From Parasaccharibacter apium (GTDB taxonomy: Bacteria; Pseudomonadota; Alphaproteobacteria; Acetobacterales; Acetobacteraceae): DNA of 64,000 nucleotides. The notes beneath the pieces were generated by a model. That model saw only the letters and a program-made list of their open reading frames with translations, had not been told where the DNA came from and ran no database searches. Of the stretch, positions 28,017 through 38,571 are shown in pieces. The stretch lies in assembly GCF_002592045.1 (NCBI RefSeq), contig NZ_MEJG01000005.1:84084-148083 (forward strand). Direction: 5' to 3'. Made by a program: the position numbers and the translations under genes. How positions within the stretch are numbered: position 1 is the stretch's first letter; every line of letters starts with the position of its first letter.

Positions 28017-28049
28017 GCGAATCCTTTCTCCCATCTGCATGGTGCCCCT

Positions 28050-29819
28050 ATGTCTTTATCGTCTCTTCCACTAAAAGACCGTCCCGCTCTCGTGCGCCAA
28101 CAATTCCCGCATTTTGATATTGCAGGGTTTATCGTAACGCGCGGGGATGAATATTTGGGGGAATATGTTGCCCCCTATGCAGAGCGGCTCGCATGGTTGA
28201 CGGGTTTTACCGGTAGCGCAGGGCTGGCCATCTTACTAAACGATAAAGGCTGTGTCTTTTCGGATGGACGCTATACCGTGCAGATGAAGGACCAAACCCT
28301 CCCCGAGCATTGGGAGACGCGCCATAGTAGCAAGACCCCGCCCCGGCAATGGTTAGAAGAACATGCCCAGGGCTTACGCATTGGTTATGACCCAAAATTA
28401 GTCAGCCAGCGGGAGCTTGCAGCATGGTCCTCTCCCCATATTCAGCTCATCGCCCTAGAGGGCAATCCCATTGATGCCGCTTGGACTGACCAACCCGCCC
28501 CCCCAACAACCCCTATCATCCATCATCCATTAGAGTTTACCGGCAAAACAAGCCGCGAGAAACGAGCAGAGCTTGCCCAACAATTACGCAAGGCAGGCCA
28601 AGAGGCCATGATTATAGCCGATTGCCCGTCTCTCGCTTGGTTACTCAATATCCGGGGCCATGATATTGCCATGACCCCCATAGCCCATGCTTATGGTATC
28701 CTTTATGCGAGTGGGCAGGTTGAGATTTTTGCTGAACAAAACCGCTTTCATGATGCTGTAGAAGATGACAGCATTTTACCAAAAGCCCCATCTTCTTTAC
28801 CAACGGCTTTACAGCACCTTTCCGGCAAACTTGTCCGTCTAGACCCAGCAACAACCCCACTCTGGTTCCGTATGACGCTAGAGGCAGCAGGGGCTAAAAT
28901 TGCTGATGGACCAGACCTCTGCACATTACCCAAAGCGATAAAAACCAAGACAGAGCAAGACGGTAATCGCCGGGCGCATCAGCTTGATAGTATTGCCCTT
29001 GCCCGTTTCCTCCATTGGGTAGAAAAACACGGTGTTGGCCAGCGTGAAACGGCACTTGCTGCGAAGTTAGAATCATTCCGGGCTTTATCACCTGATTATA
29101 AAGGCCCTAGTTTCGAGACAATCTCCGCAGCGGGGCCGAATGGGGCTTATCCTCATTACCGAGCGGAAGTAGGGCACGATAGTATCCTCACAGAAAATTG
29201 CGTCTATCTTGTCGATAGTGGGGCGCAATATCCCTTCGGCACCACCGACATCACCCGCACTCTATGGATTGGCCCTGATGAGCCACCAGCCGCCCTTAAA
29301 AAGGCCTTTACTGCTGTGTTGCGCGGGCATATCGCGCTAAGCCGCCAACGCTTCCCGCACGGCCTACCGGGGTATCGGCTCGATAGTGTGGCACGTTCTG
29401 CCTTATGGAATATGGGGCTGGATTTCGACCACGGTACAGGCCATGGCATTGGGAGTTATCTCTCCGTCCATGAAGGGCCGCAATCTATCTCCGTAGCACC
29501 AAGGCCAACCGGGTTAGTACCGGGTATGATTCTCTCTAACGAGCCCGGCTATTATGAGGTCGGTGCGTATGGGATTCGGATTGAGAATCTCCTTTTAGTG
29601 AAGGAAAGCACACTTAACGGCCCATCAGGCCCCTTCTTGGAGTTTGAAACCCTCACCCACACACCCATTGATAAACGTCTCATCGACACGGCGCATCTCA
29701 CACCAGATGAGCGGCAATGGTTGGATCGTTATCACGCCACAGTGCAGGAAAGATTATTGCCCCTCCTAGAGAGGGAGCTTCATGAGTGGGTGAAAGAAAG
29801 CTGCGCCCCACTCACCTAA
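28050..29819 (+). CDS. Xaa-Pro aminopeptidase (M24B, aminopeptidase P)
   Basis: The enzyme removes N-terminal residues before proline. The 589-aa product has two creatinase-N domains (residues about 10-300; for example LTGFTGSAGLAILL and SDGRYTVQMKDQ) and a C-terminal pita-bread domain. The metal ligands are visible: D in LVDSGAQYPFGT, D in TTDITRT, H in GTGHGIGSYLSVHEGP, E in SNEPGYYE and E in IRIENLLLV. The long three-domain form matches eukaryote-like APP found in alphaproteobacteria. Confidence 0.92.
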   Translation: MSLSSLPLKDRPALVRQQFPHFDIAGFIVTRGDEYLGEYVAPYAERLAWLTGFTGSAGLAILLNDKGCVFSDGRYTVQMKDQTLPEHWETRHSSKTPPRQWLEEHAQGLRIGYDPKLVSQRELAAWSSPHIQLIALEGNPIDAAWTDQPAPPTTPIIHHPLEFTGKTSREKRAELAQQLRKAGQEAMIIADCPSLAWLLNIRGHDIAMTPIAHAYGILYASGQVEIFAEQNRFHDAVEDDSILPKAPSSLPTALQHLSGKLVRLDPATTPLWFRMTLEAAGAKIADGPDLCTLPKAIKTKTEQDGNRRAHQLDSIALARFLHWVEKHGVGQRETALAAKLESFRALSPDYKGPSFETISAAGPNGAYPHYRAEVGHDSILTENCVYLVDSGAQYPFGTTDITRTLWIGPDEPPAALKKAFTAVLRGHIALSRQRFPHGLPGYRLDSVARSALWNMGLDFDHGTGHGIGSYLSVHEGPQSISVAPRPTGLVPGMILSNEPGYYEVGAYGIRIENLLLVKESTLNGPSGPFLEFETLTHTPIDKRLIDTAHLTPDERQWLDRYHATVQERLLPLLERELHEWVKESCAPLT

Positions 29820-29853
29820 ATAAGCCCATTAAAATAAGGAGGGTGCCTCCCCC

Positions 29854-30078
29854 TTAGGCAGCGGGGAGGTCCTCCTCCAACACGGTGAGGTTGACGGCAT
29901 AAGAGACTTCGCCCTCATCCTCATCACGATATACTGTCCCTACAACCTCGCCTGCTACAGCGATCTCCACACTCATACCCTTACGGGGGGGGACATTCAC
30001 CGTCAGCTTGGGAGAGCCCAAGAGACGTTGTAACGCCGCCTGTAAGCGCAGGATTTCAGAGTGGGACATATCAGCCAT
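29854..30078 (-). CDS. DUF3126 family protein
   Basis: The 74-aa product (HSEILRLQAALQRLLG, PPRKGMSVEIAVAGEVVG, RDEDEGEVSYAVNLTVLEED) matches the short alphaproteobacterial DUF3126 family, whose function is unknown. The Asp/Glu-rich RDEDEGEVSY segment is the signature. It is convergent with the aminopeptidase gene. Confidence 0.85.
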   Translation of the reverse strand: MADMSHSEILRLQAALQRLLGSPKLTVNVPPRKGMSVEIAVAGEVVGTVYRDEDEGEVSYAVNLTVLEEDLPAA

Positions 30079-30217
30079 AAAGCAAACTCCAAAAAGGGGA
30101 AAATACCTTCCCTCTCTAACCCATTGCTGAGAATACTAAAACCCATCTTCCCGATGGAAAGGAAAACATGATAGATCATCCCATATATTTTTATTCTACT
30201 CATTAGTGGGAGAGACA

Positions 30218-30913
30218 ATGACGTTCCCAAAGGCCATACGCTGCCTTGCTTGTTTTTTACCTGTAACTCTCACGGCTTGCGGCTATTGGGATGCACGGGA
30301 GGCACATCGTGCACAATATGAAATGATCGGCATGACAACATACGATCTACAAGCCTGTGCAGGCGGCCCTAATTCGACAAAGACGTTAAACGATACAACA
30401 GCTGTTTGGGAATATGACATTAATCGTTCTATTCCCTCTCTTCCAGATTCTGGCCTTATTCCAGCAAGTGCGGCCATAAGTGCGTACCAATCTATTTTTG
30501 GCGGAGCCGGAGCTAGCTGTCGTATGCTCGTCCGTATAGATCACGACCGCGTTTCAGAAGTCCATTATGCGGGTGATGATGATGAGTATCTCGGCCAAGA
30601 TGGCATTTGCTCCATGCTTACACGCGGCTGTGCGCGTCAGCCAGAAGGGACAATGCGGGATGCACCAGGCATCTGGCCTATGGGGCCAATCTCTGCGTTC
30701 CATTCTACACCAACGCCAGAGCAGAGCCCCAAAGCCACCTATTCAGACCAATCGGGTAAATATGTACCTTTCTATAAGCATAAGCCCGGCACACCTCTCA
30801 TCCAGCCTGCCCCTAAGGATGGAACAATACCAGATGTTCCCCGTAACCATGGGCTAATTAATATCCAACAGGGCGATAACGGCCTGCCTATTATTAATAA
30901 CCCTGAGGAATAA
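30218..30913 (+). CDS. outer-membrane lipoprotein, unknown function
   Basis: I start at the ATG at 30218, preceded by GGGAGAG. The 231-aa product has a lipobox-type signal (CLACFLPVTLTAC). The N-terminal half (YEMIGMTTYDLQACAGGPNS) recalls SmpA/BamE-like small lipoproteins that begin with a 'GMT' motif. The C-terminal half is proline-rich and low complexity (STPTPEQSPKAT; PLIQPAPKDGTIPD). The BamE likeness is a guess from the short motif. Confidence 0.7.
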   Translation: MTFPKAIRCLACFLPVTLTACGYWDAREAHRAQYEMIGMTTYDLQACAGGPNSTKTLNDTTAVWEYDINRSIPSLPDSGLIPASAAISAYQSIFGGAGASCRMLVRIDHDRVSEVHYAGDDDEYLGQDGICSMLTRGCARQPEGTMRDAPGIWPMGPISAFHSTPTPEQSPKATYSDQSGKYVPFYKHKPGTPLIQPAPKDGTIPDVPRNHGLINIQQGDNGLPIINNPEE

Positions 30914-30924
30914 AAGGGCTGATA

Positions 30925-31620
30925 TTACGACAATAAATCCTTCATCCGCCTTACCGAGGGCCCCAACCCAACAAAAATGGCCTCGCCGATTAGAAAATGC
31001 CCTATATTTAACTCTTTGAGATGCGGTAATTTTGTAATCGGCGTAACATTTTCATAGGTCAGCCCATGCCCCGCATGGAGCTCCAACCCTACCTCCCCAG
31101 CAATGCGGGCAGCCTGATGCAACCGCTCTAACTCGCCCGCTTTGCCTGCAGCATAGCCCCCCGTATGCAGCTCAATCACCGGGGCCCCCAAGGCCGCAGC
31201 AGTGCGGATAGCCTCTGGCTCTGGGTCGATGAATAAAGAAACACGAATACCCGCTTGAAGCAGGCGCGTGATATGCGGAGCAAGATAATCGCGCAGACCG
31301 ATTACATCCAAGCCGCCTTCAGTTGTCAATTCCGCCCGTCTCTCAGGCACTAAGCAACAGGCATGAGGCTTTAAGTTGCACGCAATAGCGACCATCTCAT
31401 CGGTAACAGCCATCTCAAAATTAAGTGGAGCGGGCAAAGCACGCAGCCGTTTTACGTCTTCATCCCGAATGTGACGACGATCTTCCCTCAAATGCGCGGT
31501 AATCCCATCAGCACCATGCTGTAGAGCGAGCTCTGCCGCGCGCACAGGGTCTGGATAAGCCTCACCACGCGCATTTCGTAATGTCGCAACATGATCCACA
31601 TTAATACCAAGACGAATCAT
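30925..31620 (-). CDS. pdxJ: PdxJ, pyridoxine 5'-phosphate synthase
   Basis: PdxJ condenses 1-deoxyxylulose-5-phosphate with aminoacetone phosphate to give pyridoxine phosphate. The 231-aa TIM barrel has [16 protein letters not shown] at the N-terminus, [16 protein letters not shown], a catalytic-loop region [17 protein letters not shown] and [12 protein letters not shown]. pdxA, which makes the second substrate, lies 18 nt upstream in the same operon. Confidence 0.95.
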   Translation of the reverse strand: MIRLGINVDHVATLRNARGEAYPDPVRAAELALQHGADGITAHLREDRRHIRDEDVKRLRALPAPLNFEMAVTDEMVAIACNLKPHACCLVPERRAELTTEGGLDVIGLRDYLAPHITRLLQAGIRVSLFIDPEPEAIRTAAALGAPVIELHTGGYAAGKAGELERLHQAARIAGEVGLELHAGHGLTYENVTPITKLPHLKELNIGHFLIGEAIFVGLGPSVRRMKDLLS

Positions 31621-31638
31621 CGGCTTACCCTTTCTTGC

Positions 31639-32646
31639 TCACTTGCAGTGAGACTCAGTCACTGCCCGTTGATGCGCCATATCATGGGCCATTCTCATCG
31701 CTGATAAAAGACTAGAACAATCCGCACGGCTTTTTCCCCCACGCCCCACGGCAATATCAAAAGCTGTACCGTGGTCAGGTGAGGTCCGAATAATGGGAAG
31801 GCCCAGCGTGATATTCACCCCCCCTGCCATATCAAGAGTCTTTACAGGGATAAGCCCTTGGTCATGATATAAACAAATCGCCGCATCATAATGGCTACGC
31901 ACAGCGGCACTAAACATCGTATCAGGGGGCATCGGGCCAATAACATTAATGCCCTCTTTAGTAAGAACCTCAATAGCAGGGCGGATAATCCGCACCTCCT
32001 CATCCCCCATCATGCCATGCTCCCCGGCATGAGGGTTAAGACCTGCAATAGCCAATCTAGGATTCGTAAGCCCAAAATCACGCTTTAGAGCCTTGTCCGT
32101 GATTTTACTGACCTCAACAATACGCTCCGCCGATAAACACTTAATGGCCTGCTGGAGAGAAACATGAATACTCGTCAAAGCGACCTTCAGCTCTGGGCAG
32201 GCGAGCATCATCACCTCTTGCCCTGAAGCCTTACATAAGGAGGCAAGAAACTCCGTATGTCCCGGATGAGGAAACCCCGCAGCCGCTAATACATGCTTAG
32301 CAATCGGGTTAGTCACCACAGCCCCAGCCTGACCCGCCAAGCTATAATGCACAGCTTGTTTTATACTCTCTATGACCGCAGGGGCATTTTGTGGAGAGGG
32401 CTTACCCGGCTGCACAACCTCCGGGCACGATACCCTCTGAACGGGCAGGGCATGGGCAAAACAAGCTCTCGCTTCTGCTGGGTGAGTGATCTCTTGCCAT
32501 ACAATCGCCTCACCCAACAAAGTCGGGTCACCAATCCAGAAAAAGACACATCCCGTATCCCGCAATGCCTGCCAAACACGGCCTGTTAATTCTGGCCCTA
32601 TGCCAGCGGGATCACCCATTGTGAGTGCGAGTGGTGCCGCCTTCAT
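31639..32646 (-). CDS. pdxA: PdxA, 4-hydroxythreonine-4-phosphate dehydrogenase
   Basis: PdxA oxidises 4-hydroxythreonine phosphate and releases CO2, feeding PdxJ. The 335-aa product has [22 protein letters not shown] (metal His), [15 protein letters not shown] and [16 protein letters not shown], with the conserved His residues that hold Zn. It sits between the M20 peptidase gene (7 nt upstream) and pdxJ. Confidence 0.95.
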   Translation of the reverse strand: MKAAPLALTMGDPAGIGPELTGRVWQALRDTGCVFFWIGDPTLLGEAIVWQEITHPAEARACFAHALPVQRVSCPEVVQPGKPSPQNAPAVIESIKQAVHYSLAGQAGAVVTNPIAKHVLAAAGFPHPGHTEFLASLCKASGQEVMMLACPELKVALTSIHVSLQQAIKCLSAERIVEVSKITDKALKRDFGLTNPRLAIAGLNPHAGEHGMMGDEEVRIIRPAIEVLTKEGINVIGPMPPDTMFSAAVRSHYDAAICLYHDQGLIPVKTLDMAGGVNITLGLPIIRTSPDHGTAFDIAVGRGGKSRADCSSLLSAMRMAHDMAHQRAVTESHCK

Positions 32647-32652
32647 ATCGTC

Positions 32653-34068
32653 TCACTCCGCTAAAGCTGCGAGAATGCGCACCCAAGAGCGGATCCCATG
32701 ATGAAAAGACTCAAAACCATATTGCTCATTAGGGGAATGAATATGATCATCCGCTTGAGCAAACCCCACCATCAAGGCATCCATCCCCAAAGCATGCCGG
32801 ACTTCCTCCGCAACGGGGATAGACCCACCACAGCCCGTTGTAACGGCTGGCTCGCCCCATTCTTCGCTCAAGGCTTTGAGTGTTGCGGCAAGATATGGGC
32901 TTTCTTTTTCCACCGCAAAGCCAGCAGAGGCCCCATGTGATGTAAAGGTGACGGTCACATCCTCTGGCAAGTTATCGCGCACATAAGCCCGAAATGCCTC
33001 CCGAATCTTCAACGGGTCCTGCCCCGGCACAAGGCGAAACGATAATTTTGCTGAGGCTTGAGCCGGGATAACGGTTTTAAACCCATCATCTTGGTACCCA
33101 CCGCCAATGCCATTAACCTCAAAACTAGGACGACACCATGTTTGCTCTATTGCGCTAAAGCCTTGCTCCCCTGCCGCGTGAGACAAGCCAACCTCACCTA
33201 ACAAAGCAGAATCATCAGGGTATAAATGCGCCCATTGTGCCCGCGTTTGCCCATCTGGCACGGCCACACCATCATAAAAACCGGGTAAGGTGATGCGGCC
33301 TGTTTCATCGCGCAGGCCACTAATAAGGCGACATAACAAATAAGCAGGATTAGCCGCCGCATTGCCATACATGCCAGAATGTAAATCTTGCTTAGCCGCT
33401 GTTAGACAAATCTCCTCCGCCACCGTACCGCGCAGAGAGGTTGTAATGGCTGGGGTATGACGGTTAGGCATCGCCGTATCGCAAATAAGGGCGATATCAG
33501 CGCGTAAATCAGCCTGATGCGCCTTGAGGAAAGGCAATAGATTCTCTCCGCCTGATTCCTCCTCCCCTTCCAAAAGGATAGTCACCGCCACAGGCAAGCG
33601 GCCATGCACCGCCTTCCACGCTCGACAGGCCTCGATAAAGGTCATCACCTGTCCTTTATCATCGCTTGCTCCGCGTGCCACGATGACCTTCCGTCCCGTT
33701 TCATCCTCCTTTATGCACGGCTCAAAAGGCTTGCTATGCCATAGATGATCCGGGTCCGTTGGTTGAACATCATAATGCCCATAGAAAAGAACATGCGTTT
33801 GCCCAGCCTTGGCATAAGCGTCATTCTCATCGGCATGGCCAACAACCATCGGATGCCCCGGCTCAGCCCATTTGACATCGTGCGTCTCTGCTGCAAAGCC
33901 TATAGTGCGCAACTCCTCAACCAACCATTGTGCAGCGCGGCGACAATCCTCACGATGTTCCTTTTGCGTGGAAATACTAGGGATGCGCAGCAAATCAAAA
34001 AGCCGCTCGCGGGCAGCATCTTGCTGCTCATCAACATAATGAAGAACGCCTGAGATCATCTTATTCAT
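32653..34068 (-). CDS. M20-family metallodipeptidase
   Basis: The product has about 471 aa. The zinc site is complete: FYGHYDVQPTDP, RGASDDKGQ and LLEGEEESGGENL, and the dimerisation (lid) domain follows. The family includes carnosinase-like and Cys-Gly dipeptidases. The exact start is uncertain: four in-frame Met codons lie within the first 12 residues, and the first would overlap the glycosyltransferase gene by 32 nt. I chose the ATG at 34068, which overlaps the TAA of that gene. The gene is in one directional cluster with pdxA and pdxJ. Confidence 0.9.
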   Translation of the reverse strand: MNKMISGVLHYVDEQQDAARERLFDLLRIPSISTQKEHREDCRRAAQWLVEELRTIGFAAETHDVKWAEPGHPMVVGHADENDAYAKAGQTHVLFYGHYDVQPTDPDHLWHSKPFEPCIKEDETGRKVIVARGASDDKGQVMTFIEACRAWKAVHGRLPVAVTILLEGEEESGGENLLPFLKAHQADLRADIALICDTAMPNRHTPAITTSLRGTVAEEICLTAAKQDLHSGMYGNAAANPAYLLCRLISGLRDETGRITLPGFYDGVAVPDGQTRAQWAHLYPDDSALLGEVGLSHAAGEQGFSAIEQTWCRPSFEVNGIGGGYQDDGFKTVIPAQASAKLSFRLVPGQDPLKIREAFRAYVRDNLPEDVTVTFTSHGASAGFAVEKESPYLAATLKALSEEWGEPAVTTGCGGSIPVAEEVRHALGMDALMVGFAQADDHIHSPNEQYGFESFHHGIRSWVRILAALAE

Positions 34069-37000
34069 CTGTTTGTGCATCCCCGTTTGCATCAGGATTA
34101 TTAGATAATGTTACGCCAAGACGTGTTGGCAAGGGAGCAAGATCATCCTCCACCTCGTCTAGCTCATCATCTTCTTCATGATCCGTCGCATTATGTGGCT
34201 CTGGCACTAAATGTGGCTTTGGTTTTACATATAAGGGTGCTGGAGCAAACGCCCGAGACTGTTGGTTATCAGCCCTCTCCAAAGGACGTTCCGCAATTTT
34301 AGTTTTTTGAGAGAGACCTTCTATAAAAGCTTTAAAAATTTCATACTGACGCTGAGCATTATGCTCCCGACACACAAATGCATGAGCATTATCCCGTAAT
34401 TTTGCCCATAAGTCTGGATCTTCATAAAGCCGAATGACTTGCTGAGCAAAATGCTCGGGAGCATTAAACCCACCATCTAAGGCTTCCTCTTCATCCTTCC
34501 AGCCCAAACGCTCCATCTGTGGTGTGCTTAATATAGCTGGAACCCCCTGCGCTGCAGCTTCCAACACTTCTAAAGCTTGCATACCTAAAACACGCGCAGG
34601 GTCGACCACAACACGGCATTTTTCTAAAAACGAAGAGAGCTTCCCTTTTTCGGCTAGGCCATCCAAAGGAGCCATACGCTCATAAAAACCAATATCAACA
34701 AGAGGATGATGGTACCCGCTAACCCCTATCGACAATTGTGCATCAAAATATCGTTGCAAATGAGGCATAACAGAGAGACAAAACCAGTCAAACCCGTCAT
34801 GCCCCGCATCCCCCGCATGATAAATAGGGAGGGGGAACAAAGCACCATTGCGTTGCTGAAAAGTTCCATGCCCATCATGAGCTATATGTTGTGGGGCAAC
34901 CGCATAAGGTATCTGAACAACATTACCATATCCTAAACGGCGAAGAAGAGTGACATCTGATGCATCACCAGCAACAATGCCTTGGCACAGCCAAGCATAT
35001 TCAAGCTCTTCTTGGGCTTCTTTCAGTAATGTTTGTGGCTCATCTACCATGCCGACAAGACGTCGCAAATGCCTTTCTGCAGCTTTTATTCCAACGCCAT
35101 TTTGCTCCACAATATCCAAGATAATCCTCTTCTCAGAGGACAGCCATTCCCCAGAGGCCAAGACAGGTCCAACCCGCTTTAATGTGGCCGTCCCTGCTAA
35201 CCAAAATAAATCCACACCATTTTGATGCTGCTGTAAAAACGCCGCTATATCCCCTACACCACGCCAGCATTCTGTATCAGAAGGATAATCCCTTGGGATA
35301 ACGAGCCTATCCTCTTCTCCACGATCTAACCCGACGATCATTACCCGCCACCCTAGCCGGCGAAAAAGATGAATTTGTTGAATAATACGTCGCGCTGGTC
35401 CTCCCTCCACCGTGCGAGGTAGGTGAGGAAACAACATCATCACTTTAGGACGGCTTTTTCCTTCCATAACTGTCCCGCGGGATGAAATAGCGTGGGTTGG
35501 TAAAAAATTAGGGAAAAGCCGTCGTAATAATGCGCTACAAACCGGCGTATTGACGTAACCTTCTACCGTTGCATGTAACGCTTTGGCTTGCACTAACGGC
35601 CAATAAAACAATGTCTCCCCTATGGCCCTTAAGGCAATAGAAAGACACGTAAAGAGAGGGGCAGCCTCTTGTCCTTCCAAATAAGCCAACGCTTGCTCAA
35701 GGCCTTTACGCTGGCAAAAAAGCAATCCCCCTTGCACAGCGTCTATTTCACGCTCAAAGCTGACTGACTGCGCTAACGCCTCTGCCCCTTGCGCGCATAA
35801 TGTTACACTGCCATCTCGCCAAACGGCACTACCAGCCTCTAAAACTTGATTATTGGCTGCTAGAATTTTCCCACTTCCCCCCACGTGAGGCACAGCCATA
35901 GCCTGCAACACGGCAGGCAATGTCATTGGCAGAAGCTGCATCCCTGATTCCATCAGCAAAATACGGTCACTGCGGACTAAGGGAAGAATTTTTCCTAAAC
36001 GTTGCCAAGATGACAGATGCTCATCATCATTATAACACTCAATTCCCTCAATGCTATTATTAAGTCGCCCTTGTACCACGTGATTACTTAGGCCTGCCCA
36101 AATAATTTGCAATCCCGCTATCCCTTGCATCTGAAGAGATATGAGACTTGCACTATCTAACAGGTAATTCCCTTGTGAAAAAAGTATCACTGTTAAGGAA
36201 GGAATAGAATGTGCCTCAAACCGTAACGGTTGACGAAATAAGGACGGTAAACCTGCTTCTATTTTCTTTAACGCCAAGGCTCTAGCAGCCGTGACCGAAA
36301 CAGCAGAATGAGCAACGTCCTCATCTTTTTCTTGCCGCATCACCCACAAATGAAATGGATTCTCCGCATGAGCACGATGGAGTGCAGCAGGAAGATCTAA
36401 ACTCTCTATAAAAGCCCACATATCTAATGCAGTAGATGGATTACGCTGCTCACGAATACCGCTACGCATGAAATGCGCATACCCATTACGAAAAGCCCCT
36501 TGATTTACGGCTTCGCGCACATCTGGATAAGTTTCTAAATAATACGTTTCATCAAAATAAGGGTTAGGGTTAAACTGAGATGGCTCATCACAACATAAGT
36601 AATGATGAAGCGCATTGATAAAATCACCAGTCTTAATCAGCTCTTTTACATCAGGATATTGCTCAAGATACCAAGAGGGGTCAAAATACCAGGAGGTGCG
36701 CAGTCTGCCCATCTCCGCATGTTCAAGAGACAAATATTGAGAAAATGTCCCTTGGGATGGATCAAACGGGATATCCTTATTTAAACATTCCCGTACAAAA
36801 ACTTCAGGTTCAAAAAAAGGATGCGGCGTCCGAAAATGATGATCACCAACAGATAAAAAATGATCATACGCATTAACATAACCAGCGTTACGTAAGGCAC
36901 GTAAACCATAATCGGGATTTTCTTTAAGATAATATTCGGCAGAAAATAACCAATGGCCTACACAACTTTGACAACCAACCTCGATGTAATGTTGAAAACC

Positions 37001-37276
37001 GCTGCGAAAAATTCCCTGTTCTTCTATGCTGCGACGTACATCAGGATAATATCTTAAATACCATTCCTCATCAAAATATCGGTTAGGCGAGGTGACCCCC
37101 TCTATCTCACCCGCCTCCCACCGCTCAGCAAGCGTTTGGTCGTCCAATTCTATACCCATTGCTCTCAGCACATGTGCATAACGACGACGATACCATGCAG
37201 CATCAAACCCGTACCAAACAGGAATCTTAACGTTTTGACTCGGAGTTGCGCCGAAAAAAATCCCGGTCTGGTCCAT
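34061..37276 (-). CDS. 1071-aa glycosyltransferase with N-terminal YPDV repeats
   Basis: The N-terminal 300 residues hold about six copies of a repeat with consensus FDExYYLExYPDVREAVxxG, followed by a xNGYxHFxxxG motif (clear copies near residues 66-100, 197-230 and 244-280). This repeat is known from large surface or glycosyltransferase proteins of cyanobacteria and alphaproteobacteria. A middle region resembles a GT2-type domain (SLTVILFSQGNYLLDSASLI). The C-terminal third is a GT4-like GT-B domain with FPHLPRTVEGGPARRI and an E-x7-E-like segment (ALEVLEAAAQGVPAIL), followed by a charged low-complexity tail. It probably builds a surface polysaccharide. A 234-bp spacer separates it from lapA. 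Confidence 0.82.
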   Translation of the reverse strand: MDQTGIFFGATPSQNVKIPVWYGFDAAWYRRRYAHVLRAMGIELDDQTLAERWEAGEIEGVTSPNRYFDEEWYLRYYPDVRRSIEEQGIFRSGFQHYIEVGCQSCVGHWLFSAEYYLKENPDYGLRALRNAGYVNAYDHFLSVGDHHFRTPHPFFEPEVFVRECLNKDIPFDPSQGTFSQYLSLEHAEMGRLRTSWYFDPSWYLEQYPDVKELIKTGDFINALHHYLCCDEPSQFNPNPYFDETYYLETYPDVREAVNQGAFRNGYAHFMRSGIREQRNPSTALDMWAFIESLDLPAALHRAHAENPFHLWVMRQEKDEDVAHSAVSVTAARALALKKIEAGLPSLFRQPLRFEAHSIPSLTVILFSQGNYLLDSASLISLQMQGIAGLQIIWAGLSNHVVQGRLNNSIEGIECYNDDEHLSSWQRLGKILPLVRSDRILLMESGMQLLPMTLPAVLQAMAVPHVGGSGKILAANNQVLEAGSAVWRDGSVTLCAQGAEALAQSVSFEREIDAVQGGLLFCQRKGLEQALAYLEGQEAAPLFTCLSIALRAIGETLFYWPLVQAKALHATVEGYVNTPVCSALLRRLFPNFLPTHAISSRGTVMEGKSRPKVMMLFPHLPRTVEGGPARRIIQQIHLFRRLGWRVMIVGLDRGEEDRLVIPRDYPSDTECWRGVGDIAAFLQQHQNGVDLFWLAGTATLKRVGPVLASGEWLSSEKRIILDIVEQNGVGIKAAERHLRRLVGMVDEPQTLLKEAQEELEYAWLCQGIVAGDASDVTLLRRLGYGNVVQIPYAVAPQHIAHDGHGTFQQRNGALFPLPIYHAGDAGHDGFDWFCLSVMPHLQRYFDAQLSIGVSGYHHPLVDIGFYERMAPLDGLAEKGKLSSFLEKCRVVVDPARVLGMQALEVLEAAAQGVPAILSTPQMERLGWKDEEEALDGGFNAPEHFAQQVIRLYEDPDLWAKLRDNAHAFVCREHNAQRQYEIFKAFIEGLSQKTKIAERPLERADNQQSRAFAPAPLYVKPKPHLVPEPHNATDHEEDDELDEVEDDLAPLPTRLGVTLSNNPDANGDAQTDE

Positions 37277-37510
37277 ATGTCTGTCTGCTAACCTTTCGTA
37301 CTAAAGAAGAGTGCTTGCTGAAATTATATCAGAAAATTATCTTCTTAGGGAGCATCTGCTCCTCATCTCTATGTTTCCCAACCTAATTTACTAAGCCTAT
37401 GATGACATACCAAATAACTTCTTCTAGAATTGCTGCTAATCGCTTAACACGTTTTACAACCTCGATGCCTACCTTATGTTCCCCTCCTGAGGCCGGATAG
37501 GAGAAGCCCT
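37277..37510. other. divergent promoter spacer
   Basis: The AT-rich spacer between the glycosyltransferase and lapA genes holds both promoters. A purine-rich site (GAGGCCGGATAGGAGAAG) precedes lapA. I see no small gene or RNA. Confidence 0.4.
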
Positions 37511-37840
37511 ATGATAAGACTTCTAATCATCGTTCTCTTTTTGGCATTTATTGCCATTTTCTCTATGAGCAATCTGGATGGTACAACCGTTTGGCTTGCC
37601 TCTTTTGGCATTTCCATTGGCATGGGAAAGCTAATCGCTCTTTTAGCAGTGCCTTCCCTTATCCTTGGCTTCATCCTCGGTGCCGCGGGGGATATTCGCC
37701 AACGCAGACGGGCTAGAAAGGCTGAATCTCAATTACGGAACGCACAAAAGCAGCTTATTGAGCTTCACCAACGCTTAGATCAGCTCAAAATGGCGCAAAA
37801 CACCTCTCCAGAAGCAACTATATCTACCCAGCAGAATTAG
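37511..37840 (+). CDS. lapA: LapA-domain membrane protein
   Basis: The 109-aa product has two membrane helices (MIRLLIIVLFLAFIAIFSMS; LIALLAVPSLILGFILGAAG) and a charged coiled-coil tail (RKAESQLRNAQKQLIELHQR), the layout of the LapA (DUF1049) family. E. coli LapA works with LapB on LPS synthesis control; here no lapB lies beside it. It opens the lapA-pyrF-trpF cluster, 11 nt before pyrF. Confidence 0.8.
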   Translation: MIRLLIIVLFLAFIAIFSMSNLDGTTVWLASFGISIGMGKLIALLAVPSLILGFILGAAGDIRQRRRARKAESQLRNAQKQLIELHQRLDQLKMAQNTSPEATISTQQN

Positions 37841-37851
37841 GCTTTTATATC

Positions 37852-38571
37852 ATGTCCGCCGCACGTACCCGTCTTATCGCCGCCCTTGATACAGCCTCTT
37901 ATGACCAAGCCTCACAATGGGCTTCTATGCTGGAGGGTAAAGTCGACGCCATTAAATTGGGGTTGGAGTTTACCTATGCTTGTGGGTTAGATGCTGTTCG
38001 TACTTTAAGCGAACGTCACGCTTTATTTTTAGACCTCAAACTCCATGATATTCCCAACACCGTCGCTGCAGGGTTAAAAGCCCTTGCTCCCATTCGTCCC
38101 TTCTTGACCACTATCCATGCCCTTGGTGGCCCAGAGATGATTGCGCGTGCACGCGGTGCTTTGGAGGAAGCATTTAACGGTGGGCCAGACAGACCAAAAT
38201 TGCTAGCTGTTACTGTATTAACAAGTATGAATGAGCAAAGTCTCACCGAAGTAGGGATTGATTCTACACCTCTTGAGGAGGTTGTACGGCTTGGGAAAAT
38301 GGCCATTCAAGCAGGGGCAGACGGCTTGGTTTGCTCAGCACACGAGCTCACCGCCCTGCGGGAAGAGCTTGGCCATAAACCAGAGCTGATCGTACCGGGT
38401 ATTCGCCTCGTTGGTAATAACGTTGACGACCAAAAACGCGTTATGTCACCCACTCAAGCCGCTGAAGCTGGGGCAGATTGGATCGTAGTTGGTCGCCCCA
38501 TCACGCGTGCGGAAGACCCTGCCGCCGTAGCCCAAGCCATACAAGATGAATTAAAAACAGCCTCTTCATGA
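37852..38571 (+). CDS. pyrF: PyrF, orotidine 5'-phosphate decarboxylase
   Basis: PyrF makes UMP from OMP. The 239-aa TIM barrel has LIAALDTASYDQA, IKLGLEFTYACG, the catalytic LFLDLKLHDIPNTV, and the phosphate-grip segments LIVPGIRL and GADWIVVGRPITRA. Its TGA overlaps the trpF ATG (ATGA). Confidence 0.96.
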   Translation: MSAARTRLIAALDTASYDQASQWASMLEGKVDAIKLGLEFTYACGLDAVRTLSERHALFLDLKLHDIPNTVAAGLKALAPIRPFLTTIHALGGPEMIARARGALEEAFNGGPDRPKLLAVTVLTSMNEQSLTEVGIDSTPLEEVVRLGKMAIQAGADGLVCSAHELTALREELGHKPELIVPGIRLVGNNVDDQKRVMSPTQAAEAGADWIVVGRPITRAEDPAAVAQAIQDELKTASS

